Source: Endobugula sp965225895
GTDB lineage: Bacteria > Pseudomonadota > Gammaproteobacteria > Pseudomonadales > Cellvibrionaceae
Length of the DNA stretch: 64,000 nt
Direction of reading: 5' to 3'
Assembly: GCA_965225895.1 (NCBI GenBank)
Contig: CBDDBR010000011.1
Span: 1,922,001-1,986,000, forward strand
This document shows positions 53,990-63,680 of the stretch, one piece after another. The position numbers were made by a program, and so were the translations under genes. The notes under the pieces are model-generated. The model was not told where the DNA came from, ran no database searches, and saw only the letters and a program-made list of their open reading frames with translations. How positions within the stretch are numbered: the first letter of the stretch is position 1; every line of letters begins with the position of its first letter.

Positions 53990-54646
53990 ATGAAGTTAGC
54001 TATTTTTGACCTCGACAACACCTTACTTGCTGGCGACAGCGACTATACATGGGGAAATTTTCTTGTCGAAAAAGGCATTGTTGATGCAGCGCATTACCAA
54101 AAAGAAAATGAACGCTTCTATCTCGAATATCAACGTAAAACACTCAATATTATTGAGTATCAACGATTTGTACTCACTCCCCTCATCACTCTCACTCAGG
54201 ATGAACTCAACACATTACATGCTGAATTTATGGCAAGCCATATTGCACCTCTCAAGCAAGCCAAAGCAGCGGCCTTGATCGAGCAGCACAAAGCGCAAGG
54301 CGATACCTTATTAGTTATCACCGCGACCAATCGCTTTATTGCCGAACCTATTGTGACATCACTAGGTATTGAACACCTACTAGCGACAGATCCAGAGCTT
54401 ATCAATGGCCACTTTACGGGTAATATTGTGGGTGACCCATGCTTTCAAGAAGGAAAAATTAAGCGCTTAAAGAAATGGCTACAAGAAAGCCCGCAGACAT
54501 ACACAGAAACTACGTTTTATAGCGATTCGATTAACGATGCACCCTTATTAGAATATGCTGATATCGCTATTGCGGTTGACCCCGACGATGCACTCAGCGC
54601 ACTCGCCAAAGAACAATCGTGGCCGATTATGAGCTTAAGAGATTAG
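53990..54646 (+). CDS. HAD-IB family phosphatase
   Basis: Small-molecule phosphatase of the SerB-like HAD-IB class, 218 residues. Motif I LAIFDLDNTLLAGDSDYTW (Asp7, Asp9), motif II LLVITATNRF, a lysine in QEGKIKRL and motif IV YSDSINDAPLLEYADI. A gene of this type lies next to rppH in pseudomonads too. Substrate unknown (phosphoserine or histidinol phosphate are possibilities within the class). Start ATG at 53990. Confidence 0.92.
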   Translation: MKLAIFDLDNTLLAGDSDYTWGNFLVEKGIVDAAHYQKENERFYLEYQRKTLNIIEYQRFVLTPLITLTQDELNTLHAEFMASHIAPLKQAKAAALIEQHKAQGDTLLVITATNRFIAEPIVTSLGIEHLLATDPELINGHFTGNIVGDPCFQEGKIKRLKKWLQESPQTYTETTFYSDSINDAPLLEYADIAIAVDPDDALSALAKEQSWPIMSLRD

Positions 54647-54662
54647 GAATCTGCCAGAAAAG

Positions 54663-54688
54663 TAATGAGCCAATCGCTTGGCTCATTA
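54663..54688. terminator. Stem-loop between convergent HAD and gcvH genes
   Basis: Perfect 11-bp stem, TAATGAGCCAA (54663-54673) and TTGGCTCATTA (54678-54688), tetraloop TCGC. It lies 17 bp after the HAD gene stop. The T-run is short on both strands (CTTTTC on the minus side), so termination is likely but not certain. Confidence 0.6.
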
Positions 54689-54771
54689 TACTGCCTGAAA
54701 AAGCCACTTTTGCGCCGTAACATTGCATTACAGCACACGACCAAGTGGCTTAACCATATAAAATAACAATA

Positions 54772-55158
54772 TTAGTCTTCGATCGCTGCGGTGTAAGCTT
54801 CTGCATCTAAAGCGTCAGCTAGTTCAGCCACATCCGAAGGCTTAACCTTAAAGAACCAACCATCATCATACGGTGAACTATTCACTACTTCTGGCTCGCC
54901 TTCTAAATCTTCATTCACCGCGATAACTTCGCCCGATACGGGTGAATAAATATCTGACGCGGCTTTAACCGATTCAACAACACCCGCTTGATCACCCGCA
55001 GACACTTCTGTGCCCACTTCTGGCGACTCTACATATACCACATCACCTAAGCTTTCTTGCGCGTGATCAGAAATACCTACCGTTACGGTACCGTCTTCTT
55101 CTACTCGTGCCCACTCATGAGAACTCAAATATTTTAACTCGCCACGAACTTCACTCAT
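54772..55158 (-). CDS. gcvH: Glycine cleavage system H protein
   Basis: Lipoyl carrier of the glycine cleavage complex. The lipoylated lysine is Lys65 in VVESVKAASDIYSP; the start LKYLSSHEWARVEEDGTVTVGISDHAQESLGDVVY (in parts) matches the family closely. 128 residues, normal size. Encoded 85 bp after gcvT; gcvP is not in this window. Confidence 0.98.
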   Translation of the reverse strand: MSEVRGELKYLSSHEWARVEEDGTVTVGISDHAQESLGDVVYVESPEVGTEVSAGDQAGVVESVKAASDIYSPVSGEVIAVNEDLEGEPEVVNSSPYDDGWFFKVKPSDVAELADALDAEAYTAAIED

Positions 55159-55243
55159 ACTGTACTCTCTTTTACCTTTTTAATAATCAATTGATCCTTT
55201 CTGGAAACGCTAGGCGATACCCACAAAACACCGTTAATTCTGT

Positions 55244-56389
55244 TTAGATTAGCGCTTCACCGTTTCTTACAAAACACGGCTTAGTCACTTCGACTGTTAC
55301 ACGTTTATTACGTATTTCTACCAAACATTGCTGCCCAATAACAACACTCGATGGTACCCGTGCTAACGCAATACTATACCCCAGAGTCGGAGAAAAAGTC
55401 CCGCTGGTAATTTCACCCGTTAGCTCGCTACCGTCTTCGGCCACAACAATCACTTTTTGATGCGCGCGTAACACACCCTTATCACGCATCACTAAACCCA
55501 CTAATTTATGCGTTACGCCTTGCTGCTTTTCTTGTGTGATGGCATCACGCCCTAAGAATTGACGGGATTCAGGTTGCCACGCTATCGTCCATGCCATATT
55601 AGCCACCAATGGTGACACAGCATCGTCCATTTCATTGCCGTATAAATTCATACCAGCTTCTAAACGCAATGTATCACGAGCACCCAAACCACAAGCACGC
55701 ACACCTACGTTGATGAATGACTCCCACAAGGCGAGCGCATGATCATTAGGCACAATAATTTCTAAACCATCTTCGCCCGTATAGCCAGTACGCGCATAAA
55801 AACTGCCTTCATACTCAACCCCTTGAAACACATCCAAGGCCTGTATTTTTTCGGCCAATGTGCTTGTGGCTACTTGCTGATGCAAGCGAATAGCTTGCGG
55901 GCCTTGTACCGCAATCATCGCTAGGTCTGCACGCTCATTAACAGACACGGTAAACGTGGCCGCCTGCGCCGCCATCCATGCCAAGTCTTTCTCACGCGTA
56001 CCGCAATTCACAACAGTGCGATACCATTGTATTCCTGCAGCATCATCGCCCATATTATAAACAATCAGATCATCAATCACACCACCCGATGTGTTTAACA
56101 TGCCACTGTACAATGCCTTACCGAGCACACCATCAATACGCGCAACATCATTCGCCAACAACGTTTGTAAATACGCTTTTGCATCTACACCCGTTACATC
56201 GACTACGGTCATATGCGACACATCAAACATACCTGCAGCTTGTCTAACCGCGTGATGCTCTTCGATTTGAGAACCGTAATTAACGGGCATATCCCACCCC
56301 GAAAAATCGACTATTTTGCCGTTATTCGATTGGTGCCACTGATAAAGGGGAGTTTGCTGCCCTTTGATCTGTCCCTTAACCTGTTCCAT
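55244..56389 (-). CDS. gcvT: Glycine cleavage system T protein (aminomethyltransferase)
   Basis: Moves the methylene group from the H-protein intermediate to tetrahydrofolate. TPLYQWHQSNNGKIVDFSGWDMPVNYGSQ, AAGMFDVSHMTVVDVTG, TGYTGEDGLEI, and GLGARDTLRLEAGMNLYGNEMD (folate-binding Asp) are clear. ATG 56389 gives 381 residues; the frame open to 56449 adds a non-homologous extension. I looked for a glycine riboswitch in the 130 bp upstream and found none. Confidence 0.96.
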   Translation of the reverse strand: MEQVKGQIKGQQTPLYQWHQSNNGKIVDFSGWDMPVNYGSQIEEHHAVRQAAGMFDVSHMTVVDVTGVDAKAYLQTLLANDVARIDGVLGKALYSGMLNTSGGVIDDLIVYNMGDDAAGIQWYRTVVNCGTREKDLAWMAAQAATFTVSVNERADLAMIAVQGPQAIRLHQQVATSTLAEKIQALDVFQGVEYEGSFYARTGYTGEDGLEIIVPNDHALALWESFINVGVRACGLGARDTLRLEAGMNLYGNEMDDAVSPLVANMAWTIAWQPESRQFLGRDAITQEKQQGVTHKLVGLVMRDKGVLRAHQKVIVVAEDGSELTGEITSGTFSPTLGYSIALARVPSSVVIGQQCLVEIRNKRVTVEVTKPCFVRNGEALI

Positions 56390-56520
56390 AACATTTCTCT
56401 TATTAAGTGCGTAAAGACGTGCGTGTAAAGCGCGAACTATGTAGTGCAAAATAACGCGCTATATAGCATCCGCAAACGAGTGAACGAAAAGGCGGCATTT
56501 TATCCTTTATTGGTGCAGGG

Positions 56521-57159
56521 TTATAGCGCTAAACGAATAAAATCGAGGCTAATTGCTGGATTATTGTAATCAATAGGTACCGATAGTAAACGATCGCCCA
56601 CCTCAAGAGCCAAGCTAGGAAAACCCGATACTCCCGCCTGATGCCTTAAATGATGGTAATAGGCAATATTATCTTTTAGCGCCTGTTGAGTATGCTCACT
56701 ATGAAGTGAGCCGAGAAATTCATCCACATTCAAGCCAATCGCTTGTGCGCACTCACATAACACATTGTCATTGGAGGGGTTTTTCGCTGACAAATAATAA
56801 GCCTGCTGAATCGCAAGAATCATCGCTTCTTGATAGACCGCCCCCTGTTTAGCCGCAGCAATCACAGCACGACATGCTGGATACGTAGAACGTCGCGGCT
56901 GACATTTTTCCCAAAAGGCATCATTAAAAACCGTACCTGGAATCACCTGCTGAATACGCTGCCAATTTTCACGCACATAGCGCTGCGTTTCTAATGGCAT
57001 GGGCTCGTCAGAATCGGGGGCTAAACCACCCAAGACATATCCCACCGTTATATGAGAATCAATGGCAGGCAAACTTGCTTTAATGCTTTCCCATGCAGGC
57101 CGAAACCCCCAACACCAACTGCACATTGGATCGTAAATATAATGCAGTGTTTTTTTCAT
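56521..57159 (-). CDS. DsbA-family thioredoxin-fold protein
   Basis: Cytoplasmic (no signal peptide) DsbA/2-hydroxychromene isomerase-type protein of 212 residues from ATG 57159. The active site CSWC lies at residues 13-16 in YIYDPMCSWCWGF, and a cis-proline loop follows (GVSGFPSLALE). An internal CRAVIAAAKQG is typical of the group. Likely a thiol-disulfide or isomerase function, substrate unknown. It starts 28 bp after pip on the same strand. Confidence 0.9.
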   Translation of the reverse strand: MKKTLHYIYDPMCSWCWGFRPAWESIKASLPAIDSHITVGYVLGGLAPDSDEPMPLETQRYVRENWQRIQQVIPGTVFNDAFWEKCQPRRSTYPACRAVIAAAKQGAVYQEAMILAIQQAYYLSAKNPSNDNVLCECAQAIGLNVDEFLGSLHSEHTQQALKDNIAYYHHLRHQAGVSGFPSLALEVGDRLLSVPIDYNNPAISLDFIRLAL

Positions 57160-57186
57160 TTTATACTCATCGTTATTGCACACGCT

Positions 57187-58155
57187 CTATTCCGCTGGTG
57201 ACGGCTCATCAAACAATGCTGCCATATCATCTGTTGCTTTCACTAAGGCATTCATAATACTGGGTTCACGCGAGGCATGGCCTGCATCACGAATAATATG
57301 TAACTGCGCATCAGGCCAATGCTGCTGCAATGTCCATGCATTGTCTAAAGGGCACACCATATCGTAACGACCATGAACAATAGTGGCTGGAATACCTTTT
57401 AGCTTATCGATATGGCGAATAATTTGATTCTCGTCAATAAACGCATCATTCACAAAATAATGCGCCTCGATTCGCGCGAGTGATAGCGCCATGTGAGGAT
57501 GAGAAAAATGATCCACCACCTCCTTGTTGGGACGTAAGGTCGCGCAACTTCCCTCCCATAACGACCACTGTTTTGCTGCATTCATTTTAGCTAATTCATT
57601 ACCACTCGTTAATAACTCATAGTACGCCGCAATATAATTATCGCGCTTATCAGCGCGAATAGGTTGAATAAATTTTTGCCAATAATCAGGAAACACATAA
57701 CTTGCCCCCTCTTGATAAAACCACTGCAGATCACTATGGCGACATAGAAAAATGCCACGCAATATCATTCCTTTCACTCTGCTTGGATATGCTTGCGCAT
57801 ACAATAACGCAAGCGTTGACCCCCAAGAACCGCCAAATAACACCCACTGTTTAATACCAAAGTGTTCGCGAATTTTCTCTATATCGTCAATAAGGTGCTG
57901 CGTTGTATTACGAGCTAATTCCGCATGGGGACGCGAGCGACCCGACCCACGCTGATCAAAAAGAATAATGCGATATTTTTCTGGATTAAAAAAACGTCTA
58001 TCGTCAGAAGAGCAACCCGCCCCTGGACCACCGTGAATAAACAGCACAGGAATCCCTTCTGGCGACCCCGATTCTTCAATATACACATCATGAATATCAT
58101 CAACAGAAAGATAAGCCTCGCTGTTTGATTTAATAATAGGGTAAAGTGTTTGCAT
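57187..58155 (-). CDS. pip: Proline iminopeptidase
   Basis: Alpha/beta-hydrolase that removes N-terminal proline from peptides. Evidence: FIHGGPGAGCSSDDRRFF, FDQRGSGRSRPHAEL, the nucleophile in GGSWGSTLALLYA near residue 113, Asp in HGRYDMVCP and His in DAGHASREP. Length 322, usual for Pip. Start ATG at 58155; divergent from tag. Confidence 0.96.
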   Translation of the reverse strand: MQTLYPIIKSNSEAYLSVDDIHDVYIEESGSPEGIPVLFIHGGPGAGCSSDDRRFFNPEKYRIILFDQRGSGRSRPHAELARNTTQHLIDDIEKIREHFGIKQWVLFGGSWGSTLALLYAQAYPSRVKGMILRGIFLCRHSDLQWFYQEGASYVFPDYWQKFIQPIRADKRDNYIAAYYELLTSGNELAKMNAAKQWSLWEGSCATLRPNKEVVDHFSHPHMALSLARIEAHYFVNDAFIDENQIIRHIDKLKGIPATIVHGRYDMVCPLDNAWTLQQHWPDAQLHIIRDAGHASREPSIMNALVKATDDMAALFDEPSPAE

Positions 58156-58281
58156 AATTAATCCTATTCACAGGCAATGAAGGATAGAATAAGCCATCAA
58201 GTGATAACAACCATAGCGGGTAATGTCACCAAGCACAAGACAGACACACCCTGAAAGAATGCGTTAAATACGAGAAAATAT

Positions 58282-58872
58282 ATGTCGACATTGTCCACTC
58301 AGCAACGCTGCCCTTGGTGCGGCACCGACCCTATCTATACCGACTACCACGATACCGAATGGGGCGTGCCTATACACGATGATCAAACACTCTTTGAATT
58401 ATTATTACTTGAAGGTGCACAAGCAGGATTGTCATGGATTACAATTTTGCGAAAACGCGATAATTACCGCAAAGCCTTTGATAACTTTGACCCCCAAAAA
58501 ATGGCACGCTACACACAAAAACGCCACGAAAAACTTCTCAATAATGAAGGAATTATTCGCAACAAACTAAAAGTTGCTGCCTTCACCAAAAATGCAATTG
58601 CTTATCTCAACATCATTAACAGTGGCACTCGATTTAGTGATTTTTTATGGCAATTCACCGAGCACAAAACCATCACCAATCAATGGCAAGAGATGAGTGA
58701 AGTCCCTGCCTTTACCGATGAATCTACCGCGATGAGCAAGGCATTAAAAAAAGCAGGATTTACTTTTGTAGGCCCCACTATTTGCTACGCATTTATGCAA
58801 TCAGCAGGCATGGTGAATGATCACTTGGTAACTTGTTTTCGTTATGACGAACTCAAAAAAACCACATCATAA
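58282..58872 (+). CDS. tag: DNA-3-methyladenine glycosylase I
   Basis: Base-excision repair glycosylase removing 3-methyladenine. CPWCGTDPIYTDYHDTEWGVP near the start and HLVTCFRY at the end provide the zinc ligands; LLLEGAQAGLSWITILRKRDNYRKAFDNFD (in parts) and FVGPTICYAFMQSAGMVNDH are family hallmarks. Length 196 (E. coli 187). The stop is 4 bp from the convergent Cache-HAMP gene. Confidence 0.97.
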   Translation: MSTLSTQQRCPWCGTDPIYTDYHDTEWGVPIHDDQTLFELLLLEGAQAGLSWITILRKRDNYRKAFDNFDPQKMARYTQKRHEKLLNNEGIIRNKLKVAAFTKNAIAYLNIINSGTRFSDFLWQFTEHKTITNQWQEMSEVPAFTDESTAMSKALKKAGFTFVGPTICYAFMQSAGMVNDHLVTCFRYDELKKTTS

Positions 58873-58876
58873 ATTT

Positions 58877-59935
58877 TCACGAAGAGGACTTTAATCGTTT
58901 TAGGGCTAACCGAATACTCACGCCTAAGCGCTCCACTGCTTTTGCCGCCGCACCTATTTCATCGCCTCGATCCGTTGCCTCAATAGCATTGCTAAAACGC
59001 CCCTGACTAAACTGATCAGCCGATGCCGTTATCTTACGTAGCGGCAGCACAATATGAGCGCGCAGAAATATAATCAGCAAAACAACCAAGCTTAATACCG
59101 CAACAACTGTATATTGCCACCACACATAAAGCGATAAATAATCACTATAGGCTTCATCATAATCTTGCTGCACTACTAACTTCCAGCCCATACCTACGTC
59201 ATTCACAACCACAACACGATCTTTTCCTTCTGCTGCGATCACATGTACTACATCGGACTCCATGGCTTCTTGCAATGCAGGGTGTTCACTAAAATCTTGT
59301 AGCTTTGCCGTAAAATCACGGGCATTACCATGTGCCATTAAACGGTTTTTTTCATCCACTAGAAAAGCAATACCTGTTGCACCCGTGCGCTGCTGATTAA
59401 CCACTAATGCAATATTTTCTAATAAAGAACACTGCGTTAAGATACCCACTAGCTGGGGATTTTTAATTGGAAAAGCAAAGCACTGTAAAGGAATGGGCTT
59501 GGCTTTTCCTATAAATATTTGCTGGCCAATCTCTTGCCCTGATTGCACTTGCTTTACATAATCACGATCACTGTAATTTCTAAAACGCTTATCATCACTT
59601 CGCGCAATGGCTTCGCCATCAACATCCATTACAAAAATAACAGACATCCATTCTAATACTTCTCTTGCTGTTGCTAATAATGGGGCTTGACGCTCAGGTT
59701 GCATCGACGTGATATCGGCCATTTTCGTGAGCATAATGGAATGCTGTAAGTTTTTATCAACCCAATGATTAATCTCTGACGAAATCAGGTGTGCACTTTG
59801 TAATAAATATCGTTCTACCGTAGCGGATTGTTTTTGCTTTAATAACAGTAGCTGGTAAGTTACCCCCGCTAACGAAACGGCGGCAAGCAATAAAAAGCAC
59901 AGCGCTATTTTTATAACAATATTATTTTTCATCAT
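58877..59935 (-). CDS. Cache-HAMP membrane sensor without output domain
   Basis: Membrane receptor-like protein of about 352 residues. After a first membrane segment (about 6-28) comes a periplasmic Cache domain (about 40-265; features VIFVMDVDGEAIARSDDKRFRNYSDRDYVKQVQSG and GIAFLVDEKNRLMAHG in parts), then a second membrane segment (about 272-295) and a HAMP domain (VLPLRKITASADQFSQGRFSNAIEATDRGDEIG in parts). It ends soon after HAMP (RLALKRLKSSS) with no kinase, GGDEF or methyl-accepting domain. Start is uncertain: ATG 59935, 59932 or 59962. No partner gene is adjacent. Confidence 0.85.
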   Translation of the reverse strand: MMKNNIVIKIALCFLLLAAVSLAGVTYQLLLLKQKQSATVERYLLQSAHLISSEINHWVDKNLQHSIMLTKMADITSMQPERQAPLLATAREVLEWMSVIFVMDVDGEAIARSDDKRFRNYSDRDYVKQVQSGQEIGQQIFIGKAKPIPLQCFAFPIKNPQLVGILTQCSLLENIALVVNQQRTGATGIAFLVDEKNRLMAHGNARDFTAKLQDFSEHPALQEAMESDVVHVIAAEGKDRVVVVNDVGMGWKLVVQQDYDEAYSDYLSLYVWWQYTVVAVLSLVVLLIIFLRAHIVLPLRKITASADQFSQGRFSNAIEATDRGDEIGAAAKAVERLGVSIRLALKRLKSSS

Positions 59936-60140
59936 AAAACCCGTGCCTTTAGTAAAACTCATTTAGTAAAATTAAATATGTGTAAAATCAACTACTAACA
60001 TAACGCATACAATGAGAAAAAAGGTATTTTAAGCATTTTCATTTTCACCCTCATACGACTACCGCCTAAAAAGAGTGTAGCAGCTCTTTATACATGCCAC
60101 AAAACACCCATTAACTTGCGGAATCCATAAAATAACAGCC

Positions 60141-60176
60141 AAAAAAAATGCCAAGCAACATCGCTGCTTGGCATTT
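60141..60176 (-). terminator. Rho-independent terminator of typA
   Basis: On the minus strand a 12-bp stem, arms 60176-60165 and 60157-60146, a 7-nt loop and then an eight-T run. It begins 30 bp after the typA stop. Confidence 0.93.
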
Positions 60177-60205
60177 AAAATCATCGTTTAATACACACGA
60201 TATGA

Positions 60206-62014
60206 TTATTTTTTAGCGCGTTTACGCTCATTTTCTGTTAACAGTTTTTTACGTAAACGAATACTTTCTGGCGTCACTTCAACTAGCTCATCATCTTCAA
60301 TAAACTCTAAAGCTTGCTCAAGTGTATGCGTAACAGGGGGTGATAGCGTTAATGCCTCATCCGTTCCCGATGCACGTACGTTTGTTAGCTGCTTACCTTT
60401 GGTTGGGTTAATCGCTAAGTCATTATCGCGCGAGTGCAAACCAATAATTTGGCCTTCATACACATCGATCGCATGACCCAAGAATAAACGACCACGGCTT
60501 TGCAAGTTAAATAATGAATACGCCGCTGTTTTACCTGCAACCATAGACACCATTACACCATTTTGACGGCTCGTAACTTCACCTTCTTTAACAGGGCCAT
60601 AATGATCAAAAATACTGGTCATAATACCCGAACCAGATGTCAGTGTTAGGAACAAACCACGGAAACCAATCAAACCACGTGACGGTGTTAAAAATTCTAA
60701 TTTAACACGACCTTTACCGTCAGGCTCCATATTTGTTAGCTCACCTTTACGTAAGCCCAACTCTTCCATAATGGCGCCTTGATGCTGCTCTTCTACATCA
60801 ATTACAACGCTTTCGTATGGCTCTTGGATAACGCCATTTTCTTCACGTTGAACCACTTCTGGACGCGATATACCTAATTCAAATCCTTCGCGACGCATGG
60901 TTTCAATTAATACTGATAAGTGAAGTTCACCACGGCCAGATACTCTAAATTTATCCGCAGAGTCGCCTTCTTCAACACGTAACGCCACGTTATGAATAAG
61001 CTCTTGATCTAAGCGCTCTTTAATATTTCGCGAAGTAACAAACTTACCTTCTTTACCTGCAAACGGCGAGTTATTTACACTAAACGTCATGCTCACTGTT
61101 GGCTCATCTACCGTTAACGCTGGTAAAGCTTCTACACACTCTGGATCACATAATGTGTCTGAAATACCTAAACCATCGATACCGTTAATACAAACAATAT
61201 CACCAGCTTTCGCTTGCTCTACATCAACTTGCTCAAGACCAAGGTAACCTTTTACGTTTAGGATTTTACCTTTACGCTCTTTACCATCAGCCGATTTAAC
61301 AATCACTTGCTGATTAACATTTAATTTACCGCGAGTAATACGACCCACACCGATAACACCTACATAGCTATCATAAGCAAGTGCAGATACCTGCATTTGG
61401 AACGGCGCTTCTGGATCTACTTTTGGTGCAGGCACTCGATCAACAATCATCTGGAACAATGGTTCCATATTGTCTGCTAACTCATCAGGTTCTAAACCAG
61501 CAATACCATTTAATGCCGACGCATAAATGATAGGAAAATCTAATTGCTCATCGGTTGCGCCTAGGCGATCAAATAAATCAAATACTTGATCCACTACCCA
61601 ATCTGGACGCGCACCAGGACGGTCAACTTTGTTAATCACAACAATTGGCTTTAAGCCTTTCTCAAATGCTTTTGAGGTTACAAAACGCGTTTGTGGCATT
61701 GGGCCATCAACCGCATCAACTAATAACAATACAGAATCAACCATCGACAATACGCGCTCAACCTCACCACCAAAATCGGCGTGTCCTGGGGTATCTACGA
61801 TGTTAATACGGTAGTCATTCCACTCAATGGCGGTATTTTTTGCCAGAATAGTAATGCCACGCTCTTTCTCTTGGTCATTAGAATCCATAATGCGCTCGGA
61901 CTCTTGATCTTTATGATCAAGCGTTCCCGATTGGCGTAAAAGTTTATCAACAAGGGTCGTTTTACCATGGTCAACGTGCGCGATAATGGCAATATTGCGA
62001 AGTTTTTCAATCAC
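60206..62014 (-). CDS. typA: Ribosome-associated GTPase TypA/BipA
   Basis: Translational GTPase involved in ribosome assembly and stress adaptation. G1 IIAHVDHGKTTLVDKLL, GITILAKNTAI, DTPGHADFGGEVERVL (G3), NKVDRPGARPDWV (G4) in the N-terminal third, then EF-G-like domains II, III, V and the TypA-specific C-terminus. Length 602 (E. coli 607). The start codon is GTG (62014); the resulting MIEKLRNIAIIAHVDHGKTT-type N-terminus is the E. coli one. Confidence 0.98.
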   Translation of the reverse strand: MIEKLRNIAIIAHVDHGKTTLVDKLLRQSGTLDHKDQESERIMDSNDQEKERGITILAKNTAIEWNDYRINIVDTPGHADFGGEVERVLSMVDSVLLLVDAVDGPMPQTRFVTSKAFEKGLKPIVVINKVDRPGARPDWVVDQVFDLFDRLGATDEQLDFPIIYASALNGIAGLEPDELADNMEPLFQMIVDRVPAPKVDPEAPFQMQVSALAYDSYVGVIGVGRITRGKLNVNQQVIVKSADGKERKGKILNVKGYLGLEQVDVEQAKAGDIVCINGIDGLGISDTLCDPECVEALPALTVDEPTVSMTFSVNNSPFAGKEGKFVTSRNIKERLDQELIHNVALRVEEGDSADKFRVSGRGELHLSVLIETMRREGFELGISRPEVVQREENGVIQEPYESVVIDVEEQHQGAIMEELGLRKGELTNMEPDGKGRVKLEFLTPSRGLIGFRGLFLTLTSGSGIMTSIFDHYGPVKEGEVTSRQNGVMVSMVAGKTAAYSLFNLQSRGRLFLGHAIDVYEGQIIGLHSRDNDLAINPTKGKQLTNVRASGTDEALTLSPPVTHTLEQALEFIEDDELVEVTPESIRLRKKLLTENERKRAKK

Positions 62015-62067
62015 TGGGGAACATCTCGAGTAGGTTTAGAGTAGGGTTGGGATATTTAAAGGCGCGG

Positions 62068-62073
62068 ATTATA
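62068..62073 (-). promoter_or_regulatory. Candidate -10 of the typA promoter with GC-rich discriminator
   Basis: Perfect TATAAT on the minus strand, followed immediately by CCGCGCC, about 53 bp before the GTG. A GC-rich discriminator is typical of stringently controlled genes for the translation machinery. No clear -35 matches; a 7-bp inverted repeat (ACCTAGG at 62073-62079 and CCTAGGT at 62086-62092) overlaps the spacer. Confidence 0.45.
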
Positions 62074-62100
62074 CCTAGGAATGCGCCTAGGTGATAGCTT

Positions 62101-63654
62101 TTATGGTGTTTTCTTGTACACCACAATATTTGCAGACTCTTGAGCCAAATATCCGCCAGTATCAACAACCTCCCAAAGCGGCTGCAGTAAGCTAATTTGC
62201 TCATATACGGGGTTATCATCTGCCAGTGTATAAGATGATGGACTATGCGCTAGCTGATCGCTATATATATTCTCGCCATACGCCACCACCATAATATGAT
62301 TGCGCGCCTCTATATTTGACTGACTAATTGGCTCACCCGTTAACAAATCAGTATATCCATTGGCCGTCGCTATATATTGATTCACACGGTCAGCAAACAC
62401 ATAGCGACCTGCAAACCATGTTTTTGCCATCGACTTGTTATACAACACACCAACGGTACCTTGTGTACGATACTGATTAACTCGCTGCTCAATTTGATCA
62501 AAACGGGTGTGAGCATATTTTTCACCCGACACCGCTAAGGTATATTGTCCCCAGCCTAAAGATACGAGTAAACCTACCAACACCATCGCCGCTTTAGAAA
62601 AGGCCACATCAGCCAAGCAATATCCAAACAACACCGCCAATACAGGCAACATCCAAATATTATAGTGCGGCGCTAACGCATCAAAATTAGAAAGAAAAAT
62701 ATTAGCCACAAATACCGCACTAAAACCCAACACCAATATCAGTACCAACGAGACCTTGATAAGCGTTAAACGTTTTATTAACGATACGACAATTACGCCA
62801 TACACTAACAACAACGCAATATACGGCAAGAAAAACACCGCCATCATGGATTGGTGTGCCACTAAACGATAAATTAATTTAACCGCAGGAGCCATTAAAG
62901 AACTTGAGGCTTTGCCCCCGCCTTGAGACGTAAATGATGCGAGCACAGGCAATACAATCAGCGCAATGCCCACCCCCAAAAATACAGTAACCACCGCAAC
63001 ATACTGCCATCGCATCACAAAGCGACGGTCAACAAAGCAACTCAGCAAATAGGTACCCAGCAACGCACCACTTAAAATCAAACCAAAAAAATGCGTATTA
63101 ATTGCCAACATTAGCACCAACGACAACGCCAATATATGCCCAAAAATACTACCGCTACGCTCTAGCGTTAACACGAGATCAACGTATAACAAGACCGCCA
63201 CCAACGACAATGCAAAAAACAACGCATATGCACGTATCTCTACGGCATTAATCAACACATTAGGCGACAAACACAAAAACAACAATGCACCTAATAAAAC
63301 CATAGGCTGTCGTTTTTTAAAAAAATACACACTTAGGATAACTAACGATAACAGCACCAACGTAATAGATAACCAGCGCAAGACCACAACATCTGAGCCA
63401 AACATCGACACCCACACCGAACCCAACAAATAACTCAGCATTGGCATTCTGTCGGAAGGAACAGGAAAAGGGTTATCGATTAAACCGCCCAGCCAAAAAT
63501 ACATATCAACAACAGATAGCGTTAAACCACTAAGCTGTGTTGATTCATCAACCCAAAGATTTTGCTGATAAGAAAATGCGATGGCCACTGTCGAGAACAA
63601 CAGCAGCAACAAGAAAGAAAAGAAAGCCATATTTTTTTCAAAAAAAAATTTCAT
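62101..63654 (-). CDS. GT39/ArnT-like membrane glycosyltransferase
   Basis: Polytopic GT-C glycosyltransferase of 517 residues with about 11-12 membrane segments. The acidic catalytic pair follows the first helix (LWVDESTQLSG, Asp and Glu near residues 35-36), and the C-terminal 130 residues are periplasmic. Such enzymes transfer sugars from polyprenyl-phosphate to lipid or protein acceptors. Donor and acceptor are unknown. 26 bp after a GtrA-family gene on the same strand, which would supply flipped polyprenyl-sugar. Confidence 0.8.
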   Translation of the reverse strand: MKFFFEKNMAFFSFLLLLLFSTVAIAFSYQQNLWVDESTQLSGLTLSVVDMYFWLGGLIDNPFPVPSDRMPMLSYLLGSVWVSMFGSDVVVLRWLSITLVLLSLVILSVYFFKKRQPMVLLGALLFLCLSPNVLINAVEIRAYALFFALSLVAVLLYVDLVLTLERSGSIFGHILALSLVLMLAINTHFFGLILSGALLGTYLLSCFVDRRFVMRWQYVAVVTVFLGVGIALIVLPVLASFTSQGGGKASSSLMAPAVKLIYRLVAHQSMMAVFFLPYIALLLVYGVIVVSLIKRLTLIKVSLVLILVLGFSAVFVANIFLSNFDALAPHYNIWMLPVLAVLFGYCLADVAFSKAAMVLVGLLVSLGWGQYTLAVSGEKYAHTRFDQIEQRVNQYRTQGTVGVLYNKSMAKTWFAGRYVFADRVNQYIATANGYTDLLTGEPISQSNIEARNHIMVVAYGENIYSDQLAHSPSSYTLADDNPVYEQISLLQPLWEVVDTGGYLAQESANIVVYKKTP

Positions 63655-63680
63655 ATTTTTATCACTATGGCTATAAAAAA

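Noticed and set aside
56390..56520. Glycine riboswitch upstream of gcvT
   Set aside because: None of the conserved glycine-aptamer blocks could be found by eye on the minus strand.
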